A stretch of 64,000 nucleotides of DNA, taken from contig CAKXYI010000007.1 of NCBI GenBank assembly GCA_934899185.1, forward strand, positions 1 to 64,000, in the 5' to 3' direction. Position 1 is the stretch's first letter. Each line of letters starts with the position of its first letter. This document shows positions 34,859 through 44,334 of the stretch, piece after piece. The DNA is from an uncultured Lachnospiraceae bacterium. GTDB lineage: Bacteria > Bacillota > Clostridia > Lachnospirales > Lachnospiraceae. A program made the translations under genes and the position numbers. The notes below the pieces were generated by a model. The model did not search any database. It saw only the letters and a list, made by a program, of their open reading frames with translations, and was not told where the DNA came from.

Positions 34859-35713
34859 TCAGACAGTTCCTGTGATGGTCAGGGTTGCAGAACCCGGAAC
34901 AATGGAGATGGCACCGGTCGCAGAATCTTGTGTGTAGGAAGCGGCAGGTACGGTGATGGCGCCGGCGGTTGATACAAACTGTCCGGTGGTAGCATCGTAG
35001 GTGTACTCGGTACCTTCTGTCCAGGCAGTGCCATTGAAGGCGACCGTGATCGGATTTAAGATCGGGTCAAATCGGTCGGAGACAATCAGGGCATCGGTTT
35101 CATCCGCTGTGTTGTTGCCGTAGTTCTGGATAATAAAGGTGTAGGTCAATTGCCCGTTTTCAGAGACGGTCGTCGGTGTTAAGGACTTGCTGATGCGGAG
35201 CACCGGCTCGCCGTAAGCATTGACTGTAGCACTTGCCGTGATCGGATTGGCAATATTGTTGGCATTGATGGTCGCTGTGTTGGTGATACTGGACGCCTGT
35301 GCCAGTGGAGCATAATCGTTGGTCTTAGCCTGATAGATGACGGTGACATTGCCTTTTGCTGGGACCGACAGACCGGAAATGGTCAGTGGAGGACCGGCGG
35401 TCACCGTTGGTGTCGGCTGTAAGACACCGCCAACATAATAGCGGACGGTACCTACCACATAGTCCATAGGCACCAGTGTTAAGGTGTTTAAGGTATAGGC
35501 ACCCAGATTATCGGAGATCGTCACTCCGGTCATGGTGGTGTTGCCTGAGTTTAAAATGTTGACGACATAGGTCAGGGTATCATCCTGCTGATACTCGGTC
35601 TGTACGGCGGTCTTTGTAGCAGAGAGCACTTCGACCAGTTCACCGGTAGTGATATTGGATGTGGTCGTATTGCCGTTGTAGGACAAGGTCGCCTGGTTAT
35701 AAAAAGTTGCCAT
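34859..35713 (-). CDS. DUF11 repeat-domain protein
   Basis: A 284-residue protein almost free of Cys and rich in T, N, V and A. Two beta domains of the DUF11 type can be seen (~25-165: SATKTAVQTEYQQDDTLTYVV, and ~180-284: ISKSLTPTTVSENGQLTYTF), each beginning with a hydrophobic strand and an 'ng.vtYtf.v.N.gn' pattern. DUF11 domains are normally on cell-surface proteins, but no signal peptide, sortase motif or membrane helix is present. The upstream frame extends to 35803 without support; MATFYNQATLSYNG is the common start of such Lachnospiraceae proteins. How it leaves the cell, if it does, is unclear. Confidence 0.78.
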   Translation of the reverse strand: MATFYNQATLSYNGNTTTSNITTGELVEVLSATKTAVQTEYQQDDTLTYVVNILNSGNTTMTGVTISDNLGAYTLNTLTLVPMDYVVGTVRYYVGGVLQPTPTVTAGPPLTISGLSVPAKGNVTVIYQAKTNDYAPLAQASSITNTATINANNIANPITASATVNAYGEPVLRISKSLTPTTVSENGQLTYTFIIQNYGNNTADETDALIVSDRFDPILNPITVAFNGTAWTEGTEYTYDATTGQFVSTAGAITVPAASYTQDSATGAISIVPGSATLTITGTV

Positions 35714-35785
35714 AGTTGATATTCTTTCTTTTTTTATTATTCTATGTGGCATGAAAAAAAAGGTACAAAAAATTCTTTGGAAATA

Positions 35786-35814
35786 TTGACAATGTATGAA
35801 CATATGAATATAAT
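35786..35814 (+). promoter_or_regulatory. sigma-A promoter with repeat half-sites, metal-efflux operon
   Basis: TTGACA (35786-35791), exactly 17 bases, TATAAT (35809-35814). ATGAACA occurs in the spacer (~35796) and again just downstream (~35824) with an extra CATATGAA between, like ArsR/SmtB half-sites; the promoter is probably repressed by the adjacent ArsR protein. Confidence 0.8.
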
Positions 35815-35879
35815 TACATATGAACAGATGATAAATAGAAAAGGTACAAAAGATAAAGAAACAGAAGGGAGGATTTCAG

Positions 35880-36230
35880 GTGGTAGAACAGAAGTCAGAA
35901 TTTTTGGCAGCACACGAAGAACTGGTAGAACAGGTACTTCAAAATCAGCCGGAAGATGAATACCTGTATGACCTGGCAGAACTTTTTAAGGTCTTTGGCG
36001 ATTCGACAAGGATCAAGATCTTATATGCCTTGTTTGAAAGTGAACTTTGTGTCAGCGATATTGCACAGATCTTAAATCTGAACCAATCCGCGGTCAGTCA
36101 CCAACTCCGCATTTTAAAAGATGCCAAGTTGGTCAAGTTCAAACGGAGCGGCAAGAGTATTTTCTATTCGCTGGATGATGACCATGTGCGCACAATCCTA
36201 TCCATGGGTATGGATCATGTAGAGGAGTAG
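35880..36230 (+). CDS. ArsR/SmtB-family metal-responsive repressor
   Basis: A 116-residue winged-helix regulator (LAELFKVFGDSTRIKILYALFESELCVSDIAQILNLNQSAVSHQLRILKDAKLV). CVSD carries one Cys in the place where CadC/ArsR sensors have two, while D and H residues at the end (DDDHVRTILSMGMDHVEE) fit an alpha-5 zinc-type site as in SmtB/CzrA. Start is GTG at 35880, six bases after AGGGAGG. First gene of the efflux operon. Confidence 0.9.
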   Translation: MVEQKSEFLAAHEELVEQVLQNQPEDEYLYDLAELFKVFGDSTRIKILYALFESELCVSDIAQILNLNQSAVSHQLRILKDAKLVKFKRSGKSIFYSLDDDHVRTILSMGMDHVEE

Positions 36231-36286
36231 ATACAGTTGGATGACCATCTTGTATGATAAAGAATAAAAAAAAGGAGAACATAATT

Positions 36287-36505
36287 ATGAAAAAGACATA
36301 TGATGTAGAGGTTGATTGCGCAAACTGTGCAGCAAAGATGGAGGAAGCCGTAAAGAATACAGAGGGCGTCAAGAACGCAACTTTGAGTTTTATGACCTTG
36401 AAGTTAAAGGTGGAATTTGAAGAGGGCGCAGACGTGGACACTGTTATGCAGCAGGCGTACAAGAACTGCAAAGTCGTAGAAGACGATTGTGAGATCTTTT
36501 TATAA
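36287..36505 (+). CDS. heavy-metal-associated (HMA) domain protein
   Basis: A 72-residue single-domain metal-binding protein: VDCANCAAKMEEAVKNTEGV has the C-x-x-C metal loop. It is a metallochaperone-like domain, here separate from the P-type ATPase that follows by 60 bases. ATG at 36287 with AAAGGAGAA upstream; an earlier in-frame start lies on top of the ribosome site. Confidence 0.9.
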   Translation: MKKTYDVEVDCANCAAKMEEAVKNTEGVKNATLSFMTLKLKVEFEEGADVDTVMQQAYKNCKVVEDDCEIFL

Positions 36506-36565
36506 GAAGAACCGCATTTCGGGGCTGTGCCACGGAGGCGGTGGGAGTCGTAAAGGAGAAAACAT

Positions 36566-38443
36566 ATGAGTAAAAAGCAAAAAAACGTGCTTTGTCGCAT
36601 TATCGTTTCCTTGATCTTATTGGTGGCAGTGTCCATTCTGGATGCTTTGGTGGATTTGCCTTGGATCGTGCAGCTAGCCTTGTATATGGTTCCATATCTG
36701 GTCATCGGATACGATATTTTGAAAAAGGCGGGCAAGGGTATTTTAAACCGTCAGGTCTTTGATGAGAACTTTTTGATGGCGGTTGCAACTGTGGGTGCCG
36801 TTTGTCTGGGCGAATACAAAGAAGGGGCAGCGGTTATGCTCTTTTACCAGATCGGCGAACTCTTCCAGAGTGTAGCCGTAGGCAAGAGCCGTAAGAATAT
36901 CGCAGCCCTTATGGATATCCGACCGGATTATGCCAATATGATGGTGGATGGCAAACTGGAAAAAGTCGATCCGGATGATGTGGAGATCGGTTCTGAGATC
37001 ATCATCAATCCGGGCGAAAAAGTGCCGATCGATGGAGTGATCACAGAGGGCAATACGACCTTGAATACCAGTGCACTTACGGGAGAAAGTGTGCCGAGAG
37101 ACGCATCCTGCGGCGATGAGATCATCAGTGGATGTATCAATATGACCGGTATGATCAAGGTAAAGACGACCAAGGAATTTGGCGATTCTACGGTGTCTAA
37201 GATCTTAGACCTGGTGGAAAATTCAGCCATGAAGAAATCCAGATCTGAGAACTTTATCACAAAGTTTGCCAAGTATTACACACCGGCGGTCTGCTACAGT
37301 GCCCTGGCACTTGCTATTTTACCGCCGATCGTGCGCCTGCTTATGGGGATGAGTCCGATGTGGGGCGAGTGGATCATCCGAGCCCTGACTTTCCTGGTAA
37401 TCTCTTGTCCGTGTGCATTGGTTATTTCCATTCCACTGTCCTTCTTTGGTGGTATCGGTTGTGCCTCCAGCAATGGTATTCTGGTCAAGGGCTCCAATTA
37501 TCTGGAAGCACTGTCTGCGACCAAGTATATTGTCTTTGATAAGACAGGAACGCTGACCAAGGGTGTATTTGAGGTGACCGCTTCTTATCCGGAAAATGGA
37601 TTTGATCAGGAGACCCTGCTTGGCATGGCAGCCTATGCGGAGAGTTCTTCCTCCCATCCGATCAGCCTGAGCCTGAAAAAGGCATATGGACAGGAACTGG
37701 ATCTTTCCCGTGTCTCTGACATCGAGGAGATTGCCGGACAGGGTGTGTGTGCCCGGGTAGACGGCAAGAAAGTCTATGTCGGTAACATGCGCCTGATGCA
37801 GCGGGAGAATCTGACCGTTACCAATGAGCACAAAGAGGGAACCGTCTGCTATGTTGCCGTGGATGGCACTTATGCGGGATGTATCGTCATTTCCGATGTG
37901 GTAAAACCGACCACAAAGGATGCCATTGTTGGTCTGAAGAAAAATGGTATCAAAAAGACCATTATGCTGACCGGGGATGCCAATGAGACGGCACAGCGTG
38001 TGGCAGCAGAAATCGGCATTGACGAAGTCCACAGCGAACTGCTCCCGGCAGATAAGGTCGCCCAGGTTGAGCGGATTTTAGATGCCAAGGGAGAAAAGGA
38101 AAACTTAGCCTTTGTCGGTGACGGCATCAACGATGCTCCGGTATTATCCCGCGCAGACATTGGTATTGCCATGGGAGCCATGGGATCGGATGCAGCGATC
38201 GAGGCAGCCGATGTGGTCCTTATGGATGATGATCCGGCGAAGATCGCGCTGGCAATGAAGATTTCTGTACGAACTCTAAAGATCGTGCGGGAAAACATTG
38301 TTTTTGCACTTGCGGTCAAGGCAGTCTGTCTGATCTTGGGAGCACTTGGTATTGCCAATATGTGGGTAGCCATTTTCGCCGATGTCGGTGTCATGGTGCT
38401 GGCAGTCCTGAATGCAACCAGAGCCTTGAAGATAAGACTATAG
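36566..38443 (+). CDS. heavy-metal P-type ATPase (Zn/Cd/Pb-type)
   Basis: A 625-residue P1B ATPase with eight membrane segments. Landmarks: TGESVPR (actuator), SCPCALVISIP (transport site CPC), DKTGTLTKG with phospho-Asp325, SSSHPIS, MLTGDANETA and VGDGINDAPVLSRADIG. The N-terminus begins directly with membrane helices and lacks the usual fused HMA domain, which the preceding gene supplies. With the ArsR-like repressor this forms a metal-induced efflux cassette; CPC and the ArsR type suggest divalent Zn, Cd or Pb. Confidence 0.93.
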   Translation: MSKKQKNVLCRIIVSLILLVAVSILDALVDLPWIVQLALYMVPYLVIGYDILKKAGKGILNRQVFDENFLMAVATVGAVCLGEYKEGAAVMLFYQIGELFQSVAVGKSRKNIAALMDIRPDYANMMVDGKLEKVDPDDVEIGSEIIINPGEKVPIDGVITEGNTTLNTSALTGESVPRDASCGDEIISGCINMTGMIKVKTTKEFGDSTVSKILDLVENSAMKKSRSENFITKFAKYYTPAVCYSALALAILPPIVRLLMGMSPMWGEWIIRALTFLVISCPCALVISIPLSFFGGIGCASSNGILVKGSNYLEALSATKYIVFDKTGTLTKGVFEVTASYPENGFDQETLLGMAAYAESSSSHPISLSLKKAYGQELDLSRVSDIEEIAGQGVCARVDGKKVYVGNMRLMQRENLTVTNEHKEGTVCYVAVDGTYAGCIVISDVVKPTTKDAIVGLKKNGIKKTIMLTGDANETAQRVAAEIGIDEVHSELLPADKVAQVERILDAKGEKENLAFVGDGINDAPVLSRADIGIAMGAMGSDAAIEAADVVLMDDDPAKIALAMKISVRTLKIVRENIVFALAVKAVCLILGALGIANMWVAIFADVGVMVLAVLNATRALKIRL

Positions 38444-38448
38444 AAATG

Positions 38449-38492
38449 AAAAGACATTGCTTACGATGGGTATCGCAAGCAGTGTCTTTTTT
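38449..38492 (+). terminator. terminator of the metal-efflux operon
   Basis: AAAAGACATTGCTT (38449-38462) pairs with AAGCAGTGTCTTTT (38477-38490) with one mismatch, followed by T. Confidence 0.8.
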
Positions 38493-38493
38493 A

Positions 38494-38570
38494 TGCGCAC
38501 TCGCGCAAAACGGTAGATTGTCGCAAGCGACCGCGCTCGGCGCGAGAATGTGCTTTGGCACATTCTTTTT
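38494..38570 (+). repeat. structured intergenic element with terminal terminator
   Basis: CTCGCGC (38500-38506) pairs with GCGCGAG (38540-38546), enclosing GTCGC-AA-GCGAC (38520-38531). Right after, AGAATGTGC-TTTG-GCACATTCT (38545-38566) with a T run forms a perfect 9-bp terminator. The high-GC nested fold differs from its surroundings and may be a dispersed element. Confidence 0.6.
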
Positions 38571-38651
38571 AACACTTCCTATTTTTCCTGTAAATGCGTT
38601 ATACTAAGGGCAGGTAAAGAATAATCTACTACAGATAAAGAAGGTGTGCGT

Positions 38652-40625
38652 ATGAAGCAGTTATATACCAAATGGGGCGAGGCATTGCAGGCACAGATGC
38701 AGGATAATGAGGAGATCAGCGTCCTGGAGGAATATCCGCGACCGACCATGATCCGGGAATCCTATTACAATCTCAACGGTTGGTGGGACTATGCGATCAC
38801 AGACCAGGCGGCAGGCGAAAAGCCACCGCTTTCCTATGAGGGAAAGATCCTAGTGCCATTTTCCCCCGAGGCAGCCTTATCCGGTGTGGGCAGACAGGTT
38901 CAACCGGACGAATATCTCTGGTATCATAAGACCATTCGGTTTGAAAGTGAAAAGATCGTAGAGGATATGCGGCTCCTCTTACATTTTGGTGCCGTAGATC
39001 AGACGGCAAGGTTATATGTGGATGGAAAAGAAGCCTTGAATCACCTTGGTGGATATCTGCCTTTTACCCTTGATCTGACGCCATATGCAAAGGAGAGCCA
39101 GACAGATATGCTGGATCTGGTCGTGAGAGTGATCGATGTCAGTGATACTTCCTACCATGTCAGAGGCAAGCAGAAACTGCAGCGGGGCGGCATGTACTAT
39201 ACTGCGCAGAGCGGTATCTGGCAGACGGTCTGGATGGAATATGTGCCGGCGCTGTCACTTGCAGATGTGGAGATTCAAACCGACATAGATACCGGACAGG
39301 TGCGATTTGACATAGGTGTGGAGTATAGGGCGGAGGATATATCTAGTCTCTCAAAAACAGAATCACATGAAAAATCTGATTTTAAAGAAAATAATTTGAT
39401 AAATGCATATATTCCTGTAGAAATAAAAATTTTTGCATCAGATCATGCACAGCCGAATGTCAATACGCCACACGCGAAAATACAGGAAATCAGCGGAAGA
39501 CCGGTCGTTGCAGCCTTCCATGATAAAGTCGCGATTCAAAAAAAGACGCAGGATTCAGATAATTCTGATCTTTTCCATCTAAAACTGGAAGATATACTGC
39601 TTACGATCCCAGAAGATTGCATACGCCTGTGGACACCGGAGACACCTTACCTATATGATTACGAGCTCACAGTCAGGGAGCCGGAAAAAGAAAATGTAAA
39701 AGAAGATCGTATCTACGGTTATTTTGCCCTGCGCACCTTTACAAAGGAAACAGATGGTGATGGAATCCTTCGTATCTGTATGAACCACAAACCGATCTTT
39801 ATGGAGGGAGTCCTGGATCAGGGATATTGGCCGGACGGACTTTTGACAGCACCGGATGATGAGGCCTTTATCTTTGATATTATGGGCATGAAAGAAAGCG
39901 GATTTCATATGATCCGTAAGCATATCAAGATCGAAGCGGAACGCTTTTACTTTCACTGTGACCGCTTGGGCATGATCGTATGGCAGGATATGGTAAACGG
40001 AGGGACATCATATAAAGACTGGTATGTAACGTACCTTGCTACCGCATTATCTTTTTTACAGATACGGAGTAAGGATAGCCATAAGAAGTTATTGTCGCGT
40101 GATGACCAAGTCGGCTGCATGGAATGGAAGCAGGAAATGCTTGCAACCATAGAACTTTTAAAGAAACATCCTTGTATCAGTACGTGGGTTCTTTTCAACG
40201 AGGGCTGGGGACAGTTTGCAACCAATGAAATGGTAGCACTGGCAAGAGAGGCAGATCCTACACGCCTGATCGATGCGGCAAGTGGATGGTACGATCAGGG
40301 AAGTGGTGATATGAATTCCTTCCATAATTATTTCTTTCCGCTGGTCATCCCGCGTGATAAGAAAAAGGCGGGGCGTGTTGCAGTGTTGTCAGAATATGGC
40401 GGTTATTCCTATGGCATAAAAGAGCACGCGACGACAGAAGATATTTATGGTTACGGAACCTATAAGGATACGAAAAGCCTGCGCGAGGCTTATCAGAAGC
40501 GCCGGCGTGAGGCGATGGCACTGATCGCGGATGGTCTGTGTGCCAGTGTATACACGCAGGTATCCGATATTGAAGACGAGGTCAACGGTATCTATACTTA
40601 CGATCGCAAGATTAAGAAAATATAA
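38652..40625 (+). CDS. GH2-family glycoside hydrolase
   Basis: A 657-residue cytoplasmic protein: sugar-binding jelly roll (~20-210, NLNGWWDYAIT), immunoglobulin-like domain (~215-345) and TIM barrel (~355-657). Barrel motifs: GVLDQGYWPDGLLTAP, WVLFNEGWG with acid/base E517, and VLSEYGGYSYG with nucleophile E581. Similar proteins act as beta-galactosidase, beta-glucuronidase or mannosidase; this is a short form without extra C-terminal domains. Residues ~233-300 form a polar, AT-rich insertion in the Ig-like domain unlike the rest. The first ATG after AAGAAGG is used. Confidence 0.87.
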   Translation: MKQLYTKWGEALQAQMQDNEEISVLEEYPRPTMIRESYYNLNGWWDYAITDQAAGEKPPLSYEGKILVPFSPEAALSGVGRQVQPDEYLWYHKTIRFESEKIVEDMRLLLHFGAVDQTARLYVDGKEALNHLGGYLPFTLDLTPYAKESQTDMLDLVVRVIDVSDTSYHVRGKQKLQRGGMYYTAQSGIWQTVWMEYVPALSLADVEIQTDIDTGQVRFDIGVEYRAEDISSLSKTESHEKSDFKENNLINAYIPVEIKIFASDHAQPNVNTPHAKIQEISGRPVVAAFHDKVAIQKKTQDSDNSDLFHLKLEDILLTIPEDCIRLWTPETPYLYDYELTVREPEKENVKEDRIYGYFALRTFTKETDGDGILRICMNHKPIFMEGVLDQGYWPDGLLTAPDDEAFIFDIMGMKESGFHMIRKHIKIEAERFYFHCDRLGMIVWQDMVNGGTSYKDWYVTYLATALSFLQIRSKDSHKKLLSRDDQVGCMEWKQEMLATIELLKKHPCISTWVLFNEGWGQFATNEMVALAREADPTRLIDAASGWYDQGSGDMNSFHNYFFPLVIPRDKKKAGRVAVLSEYGGYSYGIKEHATTEDIYGYGTYKDTKSLREAYQKRRREAMALIADGLCASVYTQVSDIEDEVNGIYTYDRKIKKI

Positions 40626-40645
40626 TATAGAAATCATATCATTGC

Positions 40646-40676
40646 AAAAGCGCCACGATCACTCGTGGCGCTTTTT
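40646..40676 (+). terminator. terminator of the GH2 gene
   Basis: AAAAGCGCCACGA (40646-40658) pairs with TCGTGGCGCTTTT (40663-40675), loop TCAC, T tail. Between here and the ABC transporter only an extended -10 promoter (TG-C-TAGAAT, 40810-40818) is seen. Confidence 0.9.
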
Positions 40677-40888
40677 ACGAACATAGAATATCTGGCTACC
40701 GTCGCCTCTGTAGCATCTCTTTTGACCCCGAAAGGTGTGTGGTTGCAACGTATTTTTCATGTCCACCCAATTTTTCCCTGAAAAAACATAAGACATTTGT
40801 GAAAAAGTGTGCTAGAATGTGGTAAGCCGAAACAAACATGCGTTATATAAGTATAACATGAGTAAAACCACGCTAATAAAGATAAGAA

Positions 40889-42670
40889 ATGGATAACTTA
40901 AATATGATGATGAACAAAAGACTTATCGCCATGGTAGGCGAGAGCAAAAAATACATAGCCGGCAATGTTATCTTTCAGTGGCTTGGCATGCTTGCCAACA
41001 TTCTGATGATGTATAGCATTACCGGATTTTTAGGGACACTGCTGCCGGACAGCGGCAGGGGAGGCGACTTTTACCAGAACATCAAAAGACTGGTCTTTGT
41101 CATTGCCTTTTGTATTTTGGCGCGTTTTCTTTGCACAGTCCTTTCTAACCGCATGAGTTTTCTTTCGGCAAAGACCGTCAAAAAGACCCTGCGTCAAAAA
41201 ATCTATGAAAAACTACTGGCATTGGGATCTTCTTATCAAAAGTATGTTGCCAGTTCCGAGGTCGTACAGATTGCTGTGGAGGGTGTAGACCAGTTGGAAA
41301 CCTATTTTGGGGCTTATCTTCCACAATTCTTTTATGCCATGTTGGCACCCTTGACCTTATTTATCGTCCTTTGCTTTGTCAACGTTCCGGCAGCAATCGT
41401 ACTTCTCATCTGCGTACCGATGATCCCGATGGCGATCGTCTTTGTGCAGAAGTGGGCAAAGAAGCTTTTGTCAAAATACTGGGGACAATATGCGGCTTTG
41501 GGCGATACCTTTTTGGAAGACCTGCAGGGGCTTACCACTTTAAAGATCTATCAGGCAGATGGTTATAAGAGCGAAAAGATGGACGAGGAAGCCGAAAAGT
41601 TCCGCAAGATTACCATGAAAGTCCTGACCATGCAGTTAAATTCCATTACCATTATGGATATTGTTGCCTATGGCGGTGCGGCACTTGGCATGATCGTTGC
41701 CATACTCCAGTATCGCGCCGGTCATATTGATCTTACAGACACCCTTTTTATCATCCTGCTTTCGGCTGACTTCTTTATCCCTATGCGCCAACTGGGAAGT
41801 TTCTTCCATGTTGCCATGAATGGTATGGCAGCCAGCGACAAAATCTTTGCTCTTTTGGATGCTAAAAAAGAAGAGACAGCGCCTTTGACAGAAGATATGC
41901 CGGAAACAAACGATCTTTGCATGAAAGATCTGTCTTTTGCATATGATGAGAGCCGTCAGATCTTAGACCATATCAACCTGTCCGTGGGATCCGGGCAGTT
42001 CGTTGCCTTGGTCGGAACCAGCGGCTGCGGCAAATCAACGATCGCTTCTTTATTTATGGGAAGAAATATTGCCAGTGAGGGGCAGATCACCCTAGGTGGA
42101 CTTCCTCTGGCAGCCATCCCGGAGGAGGTACGGATGCAAAAAATCACCTATGTCAGCCACGATGCCTACATCTTTAAGGGAAGTGTACGCGACAATCTTT
42201 TGATGGCAAAGGAAGATGCCAGCGAAGAAGAAATGTGGCAGGTTTTAGAGCAGACCAAACTTGCAGACTTCCTGCGGCAGGAGGATGGGCTGGATAGCAA
42301 ATTACTGGAACAAGCGTCGAACTTGTCCGGCGGACAGCGGCAGCGTCTGGCATTGGCGCGAGCTCTTTTACATGACAGCCCGATCTATATTTTTGATGAG
42401 GCGACTTCCAATATTGATGTCGAGAGCGAAAATGACATCATGGAACAGATCATTGCTTTGGCAGAGAAAAAGACCGTGTTGCTGATCTCTCATCGTCTGG
42501 CAAATGTAGTCGGAGCAAATCAGATCTATGTACTGGAAAAGGGACGGATCGTAGAAGTTGGAAAGCACGGAGATCTTTTGCAAGAGAAAAAAACATATGC
42601 ATCACTCTGGCAGGTGCAGCAGGAATTGGAAAATTACGGAAAGAAAGAGAAAGGAGGAGCACAGGCATGA
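40889..42670 (+). CDS. ABC exporter half, CydD-like
   Basis: A 593-residue fused permease-ATPase with six membrane helices (~20-310) and an ATPase domain: Walker A GTSGCGKST, signature LSGGQRQRLALARALL, Walker B IYIFDEATSNID and H-loop SHR. The membrane part (LGMLANILMMYSITGFLGTLL, QLETYFGAYLPQFFYAMLAPLTLF) resembles CydD, half of the cysteine/glutathione exporter CydDC. The next gene overlaps by four bases and encodes the other half. No cytochrome bd genes are near, so the role may be general thiol export. Confidence 0.82.
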   Translation: MDNLNMMMNKRLIAMVGESKKYIAGNVIFQWLGMLANILMMYSITGFLGTLLPDSGRGGDFYQNIKRLVFVIAFCILARFLCTVLSNRMSFLSAKTVKKTLRQKIYEKLLALGSSYQKYVASSEVVQIAVEGVDQLETYFGAYLPQFFYAMLAPLTLFIVLCFVNVPAAIVLLICVPMIPMAIVFVQKWAKKLLSKYWGQYAALGDTFLEDLQGLTTLKIYQADGYKSEKMDEEAEKFRKITMKVLTMQLNSITIMDIVAYGGAALGMIVAILQYRAGHIDLTDTLFIILLSADFFIPMRQLGSFFHVAMNGMAASDKIFALLDAKKEETAPLTEDMPETNDLCMKDLSFAYDESRQILDHINLSVGSGQFVALVGTSGCGKSTIASLFMGRNIASEGQITLGGLPLAAIPEEVRMQKITYVSHDAYIFKGSVRDNLLMAKEDASEEEMWQVLEQTKLADFLRQEDGLDSKLLEQASNLSGGQRQRLALARALLHDSPIYIFDEATSNIDVESENDIMEQIIALAEKKTVLLISHRLANVVGANQIYVLEKGRIVEVGKHGDLLQEKKTYASLWQVQQELENYGKKEKGGAQA

Positions 42671-44325
42671 GAAAGAGATCGAATTTAGAAATTATGGCAA
42701 AATTGATCAGCATGGTGCGTCCGCTTCTGGGATATATGATCCTTGCCATTACATTAGGGCTGATCGGACATTTACTGGCATCCTTTATCACCATTTTTGC
42801 CGGTTATGTGGCTTTGAAGGTCTGGGGATTCCCGGTCGCCCATTCCTTTGCATTCTTCTTTTTCTGTATGGTAGTTTTTGCTATCACCAGAGGATTTGCC
42901 CGTTATACGGAGCAGTCTTGCAATCATTATATTGCATTCAAACTCCTGGCACTGATTCGCGCAAAGGTATTTGCAGCCCTGCGCAGACTTTGTCCGGCAA
43001 AATTAGAAGGAAGAGACAAGGGGGATTTGATTTCTGTTATTACCTCAGACATTGAACTTCTGGAAGTGTTTTACGCACATACAATTTCGCCGATTGCCAT
43101 CGCTACCCTTTATTCGTTTATTATGAGTCTTTTTATCGGTCATATCCACTGGGAGTTGGGACTTTTAGCATTGGCGGCATATGTGACCGTGGGTATCATC
43201 GTGCCTGTCATTGCGTCCAAAACGAGTGGCAATCTGGGCTTGGAATTTCGCAATCAGTCAGGTGATCTGAGTGCCTTTGTGTTGGATTCTCTGCGCGGAC
43301 TTCCGGAGACCATGCAATACGGCAATGGTAAAAAGCGTATGCAGCAGATGAATGCGCGTACAGACCGGATGAACGCCTGCCAGGAAAAAATGAAGCGTGT
43401 GACCGGGATCAATATGGCAGTGACCAATACCGCTATCCTGGTTTTTGACTTCCTCATGCTGTTGGGAGCATCTTATTTATATAAGGGGCAGGCAATCAAT
43501 TTTGATGGGATCGTGATTGCAACCTTAGCACTTATGTCCTCCTTTGGACCGGTAGTGGCACTTGCCAATCTGGGAACCACCTTACAAAATACGTTCGCAT
43601 CAGGCAACCGTGTCTTAGACATATTAGAGGAAGAACCACAGGTTGCTGAGATTGCAGGAGCGGAGCAGACGACCTACGGACAGGTGGAGATCGAGGAAGT
43701 GACCTTTGCCTATGAAAAGGAGACAATCTTAGACCGGGTGTCTTTGGATGTGCCAAAGCAGGGCGTTCTTGGAATTGTCGGAAAGAGCGGCAGTGGCAAA
43801 TCAACCCTCTTAAAACTTTTGATGCGTTTTTGGGATATTGATGCAGGTAAACTTGCAATCGCGGGACGTGAGATTAAGGAGATTAATACAGATGATCTGC
43901 GCCGGATGCAGGGCTACATGACCCAGAAGACCCATTTGTTCTGCGACTCTATCGCAGAGAATATCCGTATTGCAAAACTGGATGCGACCAGAGAAGAGAT
44001 TGAAGAAGCCTGCAAAAAAGCCTCTATCCATGATTTTATCCTGTCTTTGCCGCAGGGCTATGACACACCGGTGGGCGAGTTGGGCGATACCTTATCCGGC
44101 GGAGAACGTCAGCGAATCGGATTGGCGCGAGCCTTTTTGCATGATGCACCAATGATGCTTCTGGATGAGCCAACCAGCAATCTGGATTCTTTGAATGAGA
44201 GTGTCATCTTGCGGTCTCTGCGCGAGGAACGAGGGGATAAACTGATCCTTTTGGTCTCACACCGGGAATCTACCATGCGCATTGCTGATCAGGTATATCA
44301 AATGAAAGAAGGACGTGTCAGTTAG
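42667..44325 (+). CDS. ABC exporter half, CydC-like
   Basis: A 552-residue permease-ATPase, partner of the preceding gene (ATGA overlap). Six membrane helices, then Walker A GKSGSGKST, signature LSGGERQRIGLARAFL, Walker B MLLDEPTSNLD and SHRE. The coupled pair forms one heterodimeric exporter; both ATPase sites look intact. A YgbA-family gene follows after nine bases. Confidence 0.82.
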   Translation: MRKRSNLEIMAKLISMVRPLLGYMILAITLGLIGHLLASFITIFAGYVALKVWGFPVAHSFAFFFFCMVVFAITRGFARYTEQSCNHYIAFKLLALIRAKVFAALRRLCPAKLEGRDKGDLISVITSDIELLEVFYAHTISPIAIATLYSFIMSLFIGHIHWELGLLALAAYVTVGIIVPVIASKTSGNLGLEFRNQSGDLSAFVLDSLRGLPETMQYGNGKKRMQQMNARTDRMNACQEKMKRVTGINMAVTNTAILVFDFLMLLGASYLYKGQAINFDGIVIATLALMSSFGPVVALANLGTTLQNTFASGNRVLDILEEEPQVAEIAGAEQTTYGQVEIEEVTFAYEKETILDRVSLDVPKQGVLGIVGKSGSGKSTLLKLLMRFWDIDAGKLAIAGREIKEINTDDLRRMQGYMTQKTHLFCDSIAENIRIAKLDATREEIEEACKKASIHDFILSLPQGYDTPVGELGDTLSGGERQRIGLARAFLHDAPMMLLDEPTSNLDSLNESVILRSLREERGDKLILLVSHRESTMRIADQVYQMKEGRVS

Positions 44326-44334
44326 GAGAATGGG

